Positions 1-7,174 of a DNA stretch of 10,715 bases are shown here, piece by piece. The notes beneath the pieces are model-generated. The model was not told the DNA's origin and searched no databases. It was given only the letters and a program-made list of their open reading frames with translations. Each line of letters opens with the position of its first letter. Positions within the stretch are counted from its first letter, which is position 1. Both the position numbers and the translations under genes were made by a program. This DNA comes from JAUSPI01 sp964650385 (GTDB taxonomy: Bacteria > Desulfobacterota > Syntrophia > Syntrophales > JADFWA01), in NCBI GenBank assembly GCA_964650385.1, contig CAZYTP010000087.1:1-10715 (forward strand). The letters are read 5' to 3'.

Positions 1-118
1 TCAACTATTTAATTTTACAATGCAAACTGCGCTAACTGCGGGGTTTGAGGGTTATGTGACAAATAAAACTAAGAAATGCAACAATTAATCCATAAATTTA
101 AATGTAAAGGAGTTAAAA

Positions 119-445
119 ATGGCAGAAGCAAAAGGATTGATGAAACCGGTAAAGCTGAAAAATGAGCTGGCAGAGTTTCTGGGAGCAACAGAACTTCCCA
201 GGACAGAGATCACCAAAAAACTATGGGACTACATTAAAGCGAATAAACTTCAGACAAAGACTGAAAATGGAAAGCCTGAGAACGCAGGCAAGTTCATTGT
301 GGCTGATGCGAGTTTGCTCCCGATCTTCAAAAACACAAATTCCAAAAGCAAATCAGGCAAGGTCACTGACCTTACAAAGCTGAAAGAAGGCCAGACGATC
401 AACATGATGCAGATGGCCGCTGTTGTCGGCGCAAACATCGAATAA
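119..445 (+). CDS. Small SWIB/MDM2-domain protein
   Basis: A 108-residue protein made almost entirely of one SWIB/MDM2 fold (about residues 9 to 86). The diagnostic stretch is LPRTEITKKLWDYIKANKLQ (residues 26-45), the conserved helix found in SWIB domains of chromatin remodellers. Stand-alone SWIB proteins of about this size are known in Chlamydiae and some other bacteria, where a role in DNA compaction or transcription has been suggested but is poorly defined. The start is supported by AAAGGAG (106-112) six bases before the ATG. The chain is Lys-rich, has no signal peptide or membrane segment and is probably cytoplasmic. It converges on the nitrogen operon and is separated from it by a terminator hairpin, so a functional link to nitrogen is not implied. 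The domain call is firm; the cellular role is unknown. Confidence 0.85.
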   Translation: MAEAKGLMKPVKLKNELAEFLGATELPRTEITKKLWDYIKANKLQTKTENGKPENAGKFIVADASLLPIFKNTNSKSKSGKVTDLTKLKEGQTINMMQMAAVVGANIE

Positions 446-510
446 GCTTAAAGTGTCGGGCCTGAATAATTAGGAATAATTAATCTAATTGTTCCGGAGC
501 TTGGTTGTAT

Positions 511-560
511 AAAAAAGGGTGAATACATGTTAATTGGTTTATACTGTATTCACCCTTTTC
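511..560. terminator. Bidirectional rho-independent terminator
   Basis: A perfect 15-bp inverted repeat: left arm 513-527 (AAAAGGGTGAATACA), right arm 545-559, loop of 17 bases. The right arm ends in TTTT for rightward transcripts. On the minus strand the arm runs into six consecutive T. It lies between the convergent SWIB gene (stop 445) and flotillin gene (stop 588), so it can end transcripts from both sides. Confidence 0.85.
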
Positions 561-587
561 ATATGTTTACCTTCTAAAGAGTTATCG

Positions 588-1874
588 TTACGGTAGTCCT
601 AACTTTTTGTCTCCCCCCTCGTTTCGTTCTTCGATGGTCTTAACAATATCCAGACCTGTCAAAGTCTTCATCTGCTCGAAAAATGCATTTACAGAGCCTG
701 CCAGGTTCCCCACGAGATGAGGGATGCCACTTCCGCTTCCCCCATTTCCTCCGTCAACAACTGTAAGTCTCTCTACAGTGAGATTGGAACCGATTACCTC
801 TGACACTTTTCCCACAAGTTCGGGCAGCAACTGGATCATAAAGAGGTCCTTACTGTCCTGTTGTTCCCATTGTTGTCGCAGTAGATTAAGAGCTTCAGCT
901 TTTGCTTTGCCTTCTTCAAAGGTGGCAGCGGCTTTTCCAACTGCTTTCATGCGGAGTGCTTCCTTCTCCGCTTCAGCAGGAATAATAACCTCGGCCTCAT
1001 ATTTAAGGCGATGGGCGTCCACTTTCTTTTCTTCCAGCATCTTCATTTCTTCCATACGGGATATTTCACCGGCCAGATTTGCCTTTTCTTCAGACCGGTT
1101 TACTTCGGATATCCACTGTGCCTTTTGTACCCGGAAGGATGTTTCAGACTCGACAACGGCACGCCGTGCTTCGATTTCTGCTACTTCGGCTATCCTTTTC
1201 CCCTCTGATTCCTTCTCGGTTGCAACTGCATTCGCCTCGGCCTCGACAACTCTTGCGTCGCGGTGAACCTGGGCGTTTTTCTTTCTTGCTATCGCTTCGA
1301 GATACCCTTTATCGTCCATAATTTCCTGGATTTTTAAAGTATCAAGGATCAATCCCATGCGCTTTAAATCTTCCCGTGCCTCCTCTGCAACATCACGTGC
1401 CAGAGAAATACGGTTGGCATTTGCCTCTTCCGGTTCCATCGTTGCCAATGTACCCCGCAGTGTTCCCTCGATTATCTCACGAGCGGTTGTCGCGATGGCT
1501 TGTGGGCTTTTACCCAGGAATCTCTCGATTGCGTTTCCCAGACCTTCCTCTATTGAGCCGGCAACCTTGGTGTTTGCCATTGCCTTTACGTTCACGGGAA
1601 TGGTGCCTTTTGTTAACGCACCGGTTACGTCCAGCACAATCGGAACCGTGTTCAAGGATATAGTGTGCACGGTTTCAACGAGAGGGACCTTCAGTGCACG
1701 ACCACCCTTGATAATGCGGTAGCCGACAACTCCCTTGTCCTTATCTTTAGCTTTTCGCCCCGAGAAAATCATAACCTCGTTGGGTGAACAAATCTTCATG
1801 TTTGCTTTTATGTAAATGATGATAATCATGAAAGCGATAACTCCCAGAAAAATACTGACCATTCCAATATCCAT
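588..1874 (-). CDS. Flotillin-like SPFH-domain membrane protein
   Basis: A 428-residue SPFH/flotillin-family protein. An N-terminal hydrophobic anchor (about residues 6-23) is followed by the SPFH domain (about 25-200), with the family-typical stretch LKIQEIMDDKGYLEAIARKK at 180-199. A long Ala/Glu-rich coiled coil follows (about 200-335), then a Gly-rich linker near 375-383 and a short C-terminal segment. Proteins of this family oligomerise at the membrane and organise membrane microdomains in bacteria. The start is supported by AGGAGG eight bases upstream on the minus strand. It follows the glutamine synthetase gene after 30 bases with no visible terminator, so it is probably the last gene of the amt operon. 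Flotillins are not classical nitrogen genes; scaffolding of Amt or stress protection are possibilities only. The family call is firm; the operon role is inferred. Confidence 0.9.
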   Translation of the reverse strand: MDIGMVSIFLGVIAFMIIIIYIKANMKICSPNEVMIFSGRKAKDKDKGVVGYRIIKGGRALKVPLVETVHTISLNTVPIVLDVTGALTKGTIPVNVKAMANTKVAGSIEEGLGNAIERFLGKSPQAIATTAREIIEGTLRGTLATMEPEEANANRISLARDVAEEAREDLKRMGLILDTLKIQEIMDDKGYLEAIARKKNAQVHRDARVVEAEANAVATEKESEGKRIAEVAEIEARRAVVESETSFRVQKAQWISEVNRSEEKANLAGEISRMEEMKMLEEKKVDAHRLKYEAEVIIPAEAEKEALRMKAVGKAAATFEEGKAKAEALNLLRQQWEQQDSKDLFMIQLLPELVGKVSEVIGSNLTVERLTVVDGGNGGSGSGIPHLVGNLAGSVNAFFEQMKTLTGLDIVKTIEERNEGGDKKLGLP

Positions 1875-1904
1875 AACCTTAACCTCCTGATTTATTGTAA
1901 TCTT

Positions 1905-3320
1905 TTAAATATCGTAATAAAGAGCAAATTCATGTGGATGAGGACGGAGCCGTATCTGATCCACTTCACGTTTTCTCTTATATTCTATCCACATTTTAAG
2001 AAGATCCTCAGTAAAGACATCACCCTTCAAAAGATAATCATGATCATTTTCGAGATTATCCAGGGCATCTTCCAATGAGCCGGGCGTGGATCGCATGTCT
2101 TTTCTCTCTTCCCCCGAAAGCTCAAAAATATCTGTCTCGATGGGAGTGGGGGGTTCTATCTCGTTTTCAATGCCATCCAGACCTGCCATAAGCATAGCGG
2201 ACAGTGCCAGATAGGGGTTGCAGGAGCAGTCCGGCGGGCGAAATTCGATTCTCTTAGCCTTTTCGCTTTGGGAGTACATGGGAATTCGGACACAGGCACT
2301 CCGGTTTCTTTTTGAATAAACGAGGTTTATCGGTGCTTCATAGCCGGGGACGAGCCGCCGATAAGAATTTGTCGTTGGTGACGTGATAGCAAGTAGAGAT
2401 GGTGCGTGATGAAGCAACCCGCCAACGTAGTGAATTCCCATGCGGCTCAATCCACCATAACCATCAGGATCATAAAATTTATTTTTCCCCGCTCTCCAGA
2501 GGCTCTGATGGACATGCATTCCAGATCCATTGTCCATAAAAAGCGGTTTAGGCATGAACGTGACCGTCTTACCGTAAGCCAGGGCCACATTCTTTACCAC
2601 ATACTTGAATTTCATAAGAACGTCCCCAGAGTTAACCAGGGTGTTCACATTAACACCAATTTCACACTGTCCAGCCGTGGCCACCTCGTGGTGGTGAAGT
2701 ATGACATCAATACCGACTTCGTTCATGACTTTCGACATCTTTGCCCTGAGGTTGTGCAGACTGTCTGTCGGCGGAACCGGAAAATACCCTTCCTTGTATC
2801 GGGGCTTATAACCGAGGTTTGGTTCTTCTCGTTTGCCCGAATTCCAGAAACCTTCTTTCGAGTCGATCGCGTAATACCCGGTATTATGAGTTTGGTCAAA
2901 ACGGATATCGTCAAACACATAAAATTCGGGCTCTGGACCAAAGATTGCCTGATCGGCAATGCCCGTGGCCGACAGGTATCGCTCGGCTTTACGGGCAACA
3001 TTCCGGGGATCCCGCGAATAAGGTGTGTGGGAAAGAGGATCTGAGACATTGCAAATCATACTTAATGTCGGATCTTCCATAAACGGGTCAATAAAGGCCG
3101 ACTGGGGGTCCGGTTTAATCAGCATATCGCTTTCGTTTATCGGTTGGAACCCACGGATACTCGAACCATCGAAACCAACGCCGTTAATGAAGAGCCCTTC
3201 ATCAAGCTCTTGAATTGGTATGGTTATATGCTGCCACAGGCCGGGAATATCGGTAAACTTCAAATCAATGAATTCCAGCTTCTTTTCTTTTGCTAATTTT
3301 GTCAGTTCTTTAGCGCCCAT
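1905..3320 (-). CDS. glnA: Glutamine synthetase, type I-beta, lacking the adenylylation tyrosine
   Basis: ATP-dependent ligation of ammonia to glutamate to make glutamine, as a cytoplasmic dodecamer. The 471-residue chain has the family signatures: FDGSSIRGF (50-58), FGPEPEFYVFDD (127-138), HHHEVATAG (209-217), NGSGMHVHQSL (264-274) and NSYRRLVPGYEAP (318-330). The loop around residues 140-180 and the overall length match the type I-beta group (E. coli-like, about 469 residues) rather than type I-alpha. In that group a tyrosine (E. coli Tyr397) in an NLYDL context is adenylylated by GlnE. Here the aligned motif is DIFEL, with Phe399 (codon 2124-2126 is TTT on the minus strand). I chose the ATG at 3320, eight bases after AAGGAG. 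An in-frame ATG at 3326 is only two bases from the same site and is unlikely. It is the third gene of the amt-PII operon, 27 bases after the PII stop. A second, different synthetase is encoded at 7175. Confidence 0.95.
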   Translation of the reverse strand: MGAKELTKLAKEKKLEFIDLKFTDIPGLWQHITIPIQELDEGLFINGVGFDGSSIRGFQPINESDMLIKPDPQSAFIDPFMEDPTLSMICNVSDPLSHTPYSRDPRNVARKAERYLSATGIADQAIFGPEPEFYVFDDIRFDQTHNTGYYAIDSKEGFWNSGKREEPNLGYKPRYKEGYFPVPPTDSLHNLRAKMSKVMNEVGIDVILHHHEVATAGQCEIGVNVNTLVNSGDVLMKFKYVVKNVALAYGKTVTFMPKPLFMDNGSGMHVHQSLWRAGKNKFYDPDGYGGLSRMGIHYVGGLLHHAPSLLAITSPTTNSYRRLVPGYEAPINLVYSKRNRSACVRIPMYSQSEKAKRIEFRPPDCSCNPYLALSAMLMAGLDGIENEIEPPTPIETDIFELSGEERKDMRSTPGSLEDALDNLENDHDYLLKGDVFTEDLLKMWIEYKRKREVDQIRLRPHPHEFALYYDI

Positions 3321-3347
3321 AAACATAACTCCTTCTATTCTAGTAAG

Positions 3348-3686
3348 TTACCCGATTGCTTTTCCGCCCCGTTCACCGGTACCGATACGAACGACATCAT
3401 GGAGATCGAGAACAAATATCTTTCCATCGCCGGGATTTCCGGAAAATGCCCCTTTTGTGATTGCATCGATTGTTGGTTCGACAAAATCTTCATTAATGGC
3501 AATCTCTATTTTTAGTTTCTTCAGAAGCCCGACTTCCTTGACACTGCGATAAACCTCGGCAAATCCTTTTTGTCTTCCCCTGCCGAGGACGTTAGATACG
3601 GTCATCAAATGAACTTCTACATCTTCAAGGGCCTGTTTTACTTCTTCCAGCTTGTGGGGTTGAATAATTGCAACGATATATTTCAT
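3348..3686 (-). CDS. PII nitrogen regulatory protein (GlnB/GlnK family), no Tyr51
   Basis: A 112-residue, full-length PII signal protein. It is a trimer that binds ATP/ADP and 2-oxoglutarate and controls partners such as Amt. The N-terminus MKYIVAIIQPHKL, GRGRQKG before the T-loop (Gln39 conserved), FSGNPGDGKIFV (B-loop, 81-92) and RIGTGERGG (C-loop, 100-108) identify the family. Three departures are visible against E. coli GlnB. The T-loop keeps Tyr46 but has Glu51 instead of the uridylylated Tyr51. The T-loop region is one residue shorter. The second C-loop arginine (E. coli Arg103) is Gly102. Lys57 corresponds to the 2-oxoglutarate-contacting Lys58. A GGAGG site ten bases upstream supports the start. 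It lies 14 bases after amt, so the order is amt-PII, the reverse of the usual glnK-amtB. That pairing suggests a GlnK-like role at the transporter, but GlnB and GlnK cannot be told apart by sequence alone. Confidence 0.93.
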   Translation of the reverse strand: MKYIVAIIQPHKLEEVKQALEDVEVHLMTVSNVLGRGRQKGFAEVYRSVKEVGLLKKLKIEIAINEDFVEPTIDAITKGAFSGNPGDGKIFVLDLHDVVRIGTGERGGKAIG

Positions 3687-3700
3687 TGTTAATAATCCTC

Positions 3701-4927
3701 CTATTCCAAAATGGTATATGCGGCTTCCTTGTGCTGTGTCAAATCCAGGCCGATCAACTCATCCTGTTTTTCCACTCTCATGCCGAACAGGGCATCGACG
3801 AATTTAAAAAGAATCCAGGTCATGACAACCGCATAAACGATACATGAAAGCATGTATATACCCTGGACAAGAAATAGCTTGGCGTTTCCGTAGAGAAGGC
3901 CGTTTGCTCCACCCTCATTAATGGCGATGCTGGCAAATATTCCTGTTGCAATCGTACCCCACATGCCGCCAACACCATGGATTCCGAAAACATCTAGAGA
4001 ATCATCGTAACCCAACTTTGGTTTCAAAATTGTTACAGCCATATAGCAGAAGACAGCCGCAAAAACTCCGATGAATATTGAAGAAAAGGGACTTACGAAA
4101 CCGCATGCAGGGGTGATAGCCACGAGTCCGGCGAGCGCTCCCGATACAATGCCGAGAACTGTGGGAACACCATGTCTCTGCCATTCTATCAGTGCCCAGG
4201 TAAGACCTGCGGCAGCGGTTGCGGTGTTTGTTGTCACAAAGGCGTTTGCGGCAAGACCATTTGCTTCGAGGGCACTGCCGGCATTAAATCCGAACCAGCC
4301 GAACCAGAGGAGTGCGCCTCCCAGTACTGTAAGTGGCAAGTTATGCGGTGTGAACAGCTGTTTATCATAACCGCAACGTTTCCCGATTAAAATTGCCATG
4401 ACAAGAGCGGACACACCGGAACTGACGTGAACGACAATACCGCCGGCAAAGTCAAGGGCACCGATATTTGCGAGCCAGCCACCTCCCCATACCCAGTGCG
4501 CGATCGGATCGTACACAAAGGTTGACCAGAGGAGCATCATAATGGCAAAAGCGGAGAATTTAATCCTTTCCGCGAATGCCCCGACCATCAGAGCAGGTGT
4601 GAGAATCGCAAACATAGCCTGGAAGATCATGAAGGCAAGATGAGGAATCTTGTCTGAATACGGGCCAGCAGCAGGACCAACGTTATTCAAACCCACCCAT
4701 TGTAAACCTCCGATAAGACCGTGACCGGCGTCGGGGGCAAAAGCCAGAGAATATCCGTATAAAACCCACTGCAGACTTATAAGACACATAATGAAAAAAC
4801 ACTGCATCAAAAGTGACAGAATATTTTTCCTGCGTGCCAATCCTCCGTAAAAAAGAGCGACTCCCGGTGTCATAATTAAAACTAAAGCTGAAGACAACAA
4901 TACCCATGCTGTATCACCTGAACTCAT
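3701..4927 (-). CDS. amt: Ammonium transporter (Amt/MEP/Rh family)
   Basis: An inner-membrane ammonium channel/transporter of 408 residues with about eleven membrane helices. Conserved elements are FYGGLARRKN (26-35), the phenylalanine gate (FQAMF ending at Phe106, and Phe214 in GWFGFNAGSA), the substrate-site tryptophan in HWVWGGG (144-150), the Asp159/His167 pair in ALDFAGGIVVH, and His317 in VFGIHGVGG. The two histidines are the twin-His pair of the pore. The C-terminal tail is of the conserved type that contacts PII. I chose the ATG at 4927 because GGAGGT lies seven bases upstream and the protein then begins MSSGDTAWVL, as Amt proteins do. An upstream in-frame GTG at 4969 would fall essentially at the transcription start predicted from the sigma-54 promoter. 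There is no cleavable signal peptide, unlike E. coli AmtB. First gene of the leftward operon. Confidence 0.96.
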   Translation of the reverse strand: MSSGDTAWVLLSSALVLIMTPGVALFYGGLARRKNILSLLMQCFFIMCLISLQWVLYGYSLAFAPDAGHGLIGGLQWVGLNNVGPAAGPYSDKIPHLAFMIFQAMFAILTPALMVGAFAERIKFSAFAIMMLLWSTFVYDPIAHWVWGGGWLANIGALDFAGGIVVHVSSGVSALVMAILIGKRCGYDKQLFTPHNLPLTVLGGALLWFGWFGFNAGSALEANGLAANAFVTTNTATAAAGLTWALIEWQRHGVPTVLGIVSGALAGLVAITPACGFVSPFSSIFIGVFAAVFCYMAVTILKPKLGYDDSLDVFGIHGVGGMWGTIATGIFASIAINEGGANGLLYGNAKLFLVQGIYMLSCIVYAVVMTWILFKFVDALFGMRVEKQDELIGLDLTQHKEAAYTILE

Positions 4928-4981
4928 GCCAAACACCTCCAATTGATTTAACAAGTTCGAAATAGTCACGGTTCTGTGCCT

Positions 4982-4997
4982 TGCAATCAGGATGCCA
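4982..4997 (-). promoter_or_regulatory. Sigma-54 (RpoN) promoter of the amt-PII-glnA-flotillin operon
   Basis: Read on the minus strand: TGGCAT-CCTGA-TTGCA. The -24 GG (4996-4995) and -12 GC (4984-4983) are separated by exactly ten bases, and the match to the consensus TGGCAC-N5-TTGCW is almost complete. The expected transcription start is near 4972, giving a leader of about 45 bases before the amt ATG at 4927. Sigma-54 promoters need an AAA+ activator, and one is encoded divergently next door. Confidence 0.85.
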
Positions 4998-5066
4998 ATA
5001 GACCAAGAGAAGATATAACTTGATGATATTTAAGGGAACATATGGCATTCTGTCACTTATTCTTCT

Positions 5067-5083
5067 ATGTAAATATCCTACAT
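5067..5083. promoter_or_regulatory. Candidate activator-binding dyad upstream of amt
   Basis: ATGTA-N7-TACAT, a perfect 5-bp inverted repeat centred about 103 bases upstream of the predicted sigma-54 start of amt, the range where NifA-type enhancer sites usually lie. It contains TGT-N9-ACA, one base short of the classical NifA spacing TGT-N10-ACA. A role as an activator site is inference from position and symmetry only. Confidence 0.3.
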
Positions 5084-5319
5084 AATAGTGTCATAAGTTA
5101 TCGAATTCGACATAATTGTAGTATAAGAGTGGCCTCTGATGGTCTGAGGATGGGATTGTGTGGCCCGGTAGAATCGAAGCTTACTTAATGAAGTTTTCCT
5201 GTCAGTGACGCAAAAAGGCTTTTCTAATTAAAATAAACTTGATGCAGATTCTACATTATGGTAGTAATAAATATTAAATTCCGTGTTAAAGTTATTTTTA
5301 AGTAGGAGTGTAGTTGTTT

Positions 5320-6882
<1,563 letters not shown>

Positions 6883-6888
6883 AAGTAG

Positions 6889-6904
6889 ATATAATCATAT
6901 AATC
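6889..6904. repeat. Tandem 8-base repeat ATATAATC x2
   Basis: ATATAATC occurs twice head to tail just after the activator stop codon. The sequence is low in complexity and AT-rich, so this may be chance. It abuts the octamer ATCCTACA that also occurs upstream of amt. Confidence 0.5.
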
Positions 6905-6975
6905 CTACACAAATGTAATTTATTTTCTTGTTATTTTTACGGAAAGATCCCACCACATTAATATATCACTAAATA

Positions 6976-6988
6976 TATCAATAGGATA
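6976..6988 (+). promoter_or_regulatory. Possible IHF-binding site
   Basis: TATCAATAGGATA matches the IHF consensus WATCAA-N4-TTR with one mismatch. It lies about 30 to 40 bases upstream of the sigma-54 -24 element, where IHF commonly bends DNA to bring the activator to the polymerase. Such sites are frequent by chance in AT-rich DNA. Confidence 0.3.
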
Positions 6989-7015
6989 GCCTGTTTCGAT
7001 ACAATGTTCGTCATC

Positions 7016-7031
7016 TGGCATATATGTTGCT
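7016..7031 (+). promoter_or_regulatory. Sigma-54 (RpoN) promoter of the second glutamine synthetase / glutamate synthase cluster
   Basis: TGGCAT-ATATG-TTGCT. The -24 GG (7017-7018) and -12 GC (7029-7030) are separated by exactly ten bases and match TGGCAC-N5-TTGCW at all but one position. The expected start is near 7042, leaving a leader of about 130 bases before the ATG at 7175. The first six bases (TGGCAT) and the following pattern are very like the amt promoter, so the two units are probably co-regulated. Confidence 0.85.
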
Positions 7032-7033
7032 GA

Positions 7034-7087
7034 TTGTCAATCATGGATGGATAGCTGTGTTCAAAGGAGTTAAATTGTTGTCAATCA
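7034..7087. repeat. 10-base direct repeat TTGTCAATCA, two copies
   Basis: TTGTCAATCA occurs at 7034-7043 and 7078-7087, 44 bases apart (about four helical turns). The first copy is part of the palindrome TGATTG-T-CAATCA (7031-7043), which overlaps the -12 element edge and the predicted transcription start. The second is flanked by AATTG (7073-7077) and CAATT (7086-7090). The arrangement could be a pair of operator half-sites or a leader structure; the function is unknown. Confidence 0.55.
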
Positions 7088-7174
7088 ATTAATTTAGCCC
7101 GGAGAGATCTTATACATTAGGAAGTGGTTAAGAAAAGAGAATCGACGGGCAATAAAACTTAAAGGAGATGAAAA

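Larger units (their letters stand above)
4928..5319. other. Divergent amt / nifA-like intergenic region
   Basis: About 390 non-coding, AT-rich bases between two divergent genes. It holds the sigma-54 promoter for amt (4982-4997) and an inverted repeat at 5067-5083. For the rightward activator gene only a weak sigma-70-like candidate is visible: TTGATG (5239-5244), 17 bases, TAGTAA (5262-5267). A GG-N10-GC match at 5167-5180 is too poor to call. No RNA gene, exact TGT-N10-ACA activator site or strong hairpin was found. Confidence 0.6.
6883..7174. other. Intergenic region between nifA-like gene and second glutamine synthetase
   Basis: 292 AT-rich bases without a gene. Contents in order: an 8-base tandem repeat ATATAATC (6889-6904), a possible upstream motif (6902-6917), an IHF-like site (6976-6988), a sigma-54 promoter (7016-7031), and a leader of about 130 bases carrying a 10-base direct repeat (7034-7043, 7078-7087). 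No convincing terminator for the upstream gene was seen. Confidence 0.6.

Noticed and set aside
1..118. Promoter for the SWIB gene
   Set aside because: TTGAGG at 45-50 has no acceptable -10 box at 16 to 18 bases, and no sigma-54 pattern is present; nothing beyond the ribosome site can be supported.
465..490. AATTAG / CTAATT inverted repeat after the SWIB gene as a separate terminator
   Set aside because: Six A/T-rich base pairs only and no following T-run; the hairpin at 511-560 is far stronger.
724..1266. Open frame of 180 codons on the plus strand
   Set aside because: Antisense to the flotillin-like gene; its Ser/Ala/Pro-rich composition is the mirror of the coiled-coil codons.
2406..3044. 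Long open frame (212 codons) on the plus strand
   Set aside because: It lies wholly antisense to the glutamine synthetase gene, has no family resemblance and no ribosome site; it is a shadow of that coding sequence.
3321..3326. ATG at 3326 as the start of the first glutamine synthetase
   Set aside because: Only two bases separate it from AAGGAG; the ATG at 3320 has eight-base spacing and matches the usual N-terminus.
4928..4969. GTG at 4969 as the amt start
   Set aside because: It is at the predicted transcription start and has no ribosome site, while ATG 4927 has GGAGGT at good spacing.
5013..5025. IHF-like site near the amt promoter
   Set aside because: Three mismatches to the consensus on the minus strand.
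5167..5180. GG-N10-GC spacing upstream of the activator gene, a possible sigma-54 promoter
   Set aside because: Only the invariant dinucleotides match; the flanking bases (CCGGTA and AAGCT) do not fit TGGCAC and TTGCW.
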